Below, piece by piece: positions 37,292 through 37,412 of a DNA stretch of 37,412 nucleotides. The DNA is taken from the NCBI RefSeq assembly GCF_900640175.1, contig NZ_CAAAJC010000025.1, positions 1-37,412 on the forward strand, given 5' to 3'. Below the pieces are notes generated by a model. It worked only from the letters and a program-made list of their open reading frames with translations, did not search any database and was not told the DNA's origin. The first letter of the stretch is position 1; each line of letters opens with the position of its first letter. A program made the position numbers and the translations under genes. The DNA is from Legionella sp. W10-070 (GTDB lineage Bacteria > Pseudomonadota > Gammaproteobacteria > Legionellales > Legionellaceae).

Positions 37292-37412
37292 CAACAACAA
37301 GTTTTTTCTCTTATTTTTTAATAAATGGGTTACCTTAATTGTGATGCAACGAAGCACTGATTTTGGCTCTATTTAAATTATTTCGGGTTACCTATTTCCG
37401 TGATGCAACGGG

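Larger units (their letters stand above)
35868..37410 (+). mobile_element. DDE-type insertion sequence with duplicated end modules
   Basis: Each end has two copies of a module of the form CGTTGCATCAC-(6-8 nt)-GGTAACCC: left 35868-35893 and 35926-35950, right (inverted) 37327-37351 and 37385-37410. The inner modules are identical for 25 bp; the outer modules are more diverged. Module spacing is 57-58 bp on both sides. The element contains one transposase and a large inverted structure before the right end. It interrupts the ImmA/IrrE-like gene. The exact outer ends and target duplication cannot be fixed because the window stops at 37412. The transposase resembles the integrase-core (rve) type often placed in the ISNCY or IS481-like groups. 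Confidence 0.8.

Overview
The window looks like an accessory region of a Legionella-type chromosome (Legionellales, Gammaproteobacteria). It is AT-rich and carries a clear gammaproteobacterial gyrB. It also holds many eukaryotic-like or repeat proteins of the kind these intracellular bacteria send into host cells: leucine-rich repeat, ankyrin, F-box, TPR, HAD-like and nitrilase-like proteins. These are interleaved with several insertion sequences and decayed genes. The genus is inferred from content, not from an alignment.

The most important gene is at 10806-13703 (minus). It encodes a 965-residue protein with the layout of a transcription-activator-like effector (TALE). There is a cryptic N-terminal repeat, then 12 tandem 33-residue repeats that align position by position with TALE and Burkholderia Bat repeats, with residues 12-13 being HD, HG or HI. 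A Glu-Val linker, a bipartite nuclear localisation signal and a long acidic, Asn/Ser-rich tail follow. Under the plant-pathogen TALE code it would read about 12 bases, CTTTACCCTTAA. A 67-bp piece of a second copy survives at 2200-2266, so the family has duplicated and decayed here. A frameshifted tyrosine recombinase (15321-16306) and IS6, IS3 and IS256 elements surround the locus.

Layout. 1-93: right end of an IS3-family copy identical to the one at 6406-7605. 171-1986: LRR protein and a nitrilase-fold protein. 2200-3629: TALE remnant and an intact IS6 element. 3790-5937: large secreted protein of unknown function. 6406-8258: intact IS3-family element and an IS256 remnant. 8379-9845: ankyrin protein. 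9935-10753: decayed IS6 copy. 10806-13703: TALE-like gene. 13915-15126: HAD-like protein. 15321-16715: broken integrase and a truncated small gene. 16828-17808: F-box protein. 18061-19200: TPR protein. 19428-21845: gyrB, without recF beside it. 22211-28190: decayed accessory genes (ABM-like, GNAT, APH) mixed with YchJ, AraC/GyrI and two GNAT/GrpB fusions of opposite domain order. 28425-30622: membrane proteins. 30720-32835: AbiEii remnant, D-threonine-aldolase-like enzyme and a decayed IS3 element. 32849-34918: membrane protein and a second HAD-like protein. 35245-37410: XRE regulator plus an ImmA/IrrE-like gene cut by a DDE insertion sequence. That insertion sequence has duplicated end modules and a subterminal inverted structure that pairs well only as minus-strand RNA.

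As a working picture, the region is an effector-rich, IS-driven island. Host-directed proteins for the nucleus (TALE-like) and possibly for ubiquitin ligase recruitment (F-box) sit among mobile DNA. Secretion by Icm/Dot is inferred from genus and architecture; no secretion genes are in the window.
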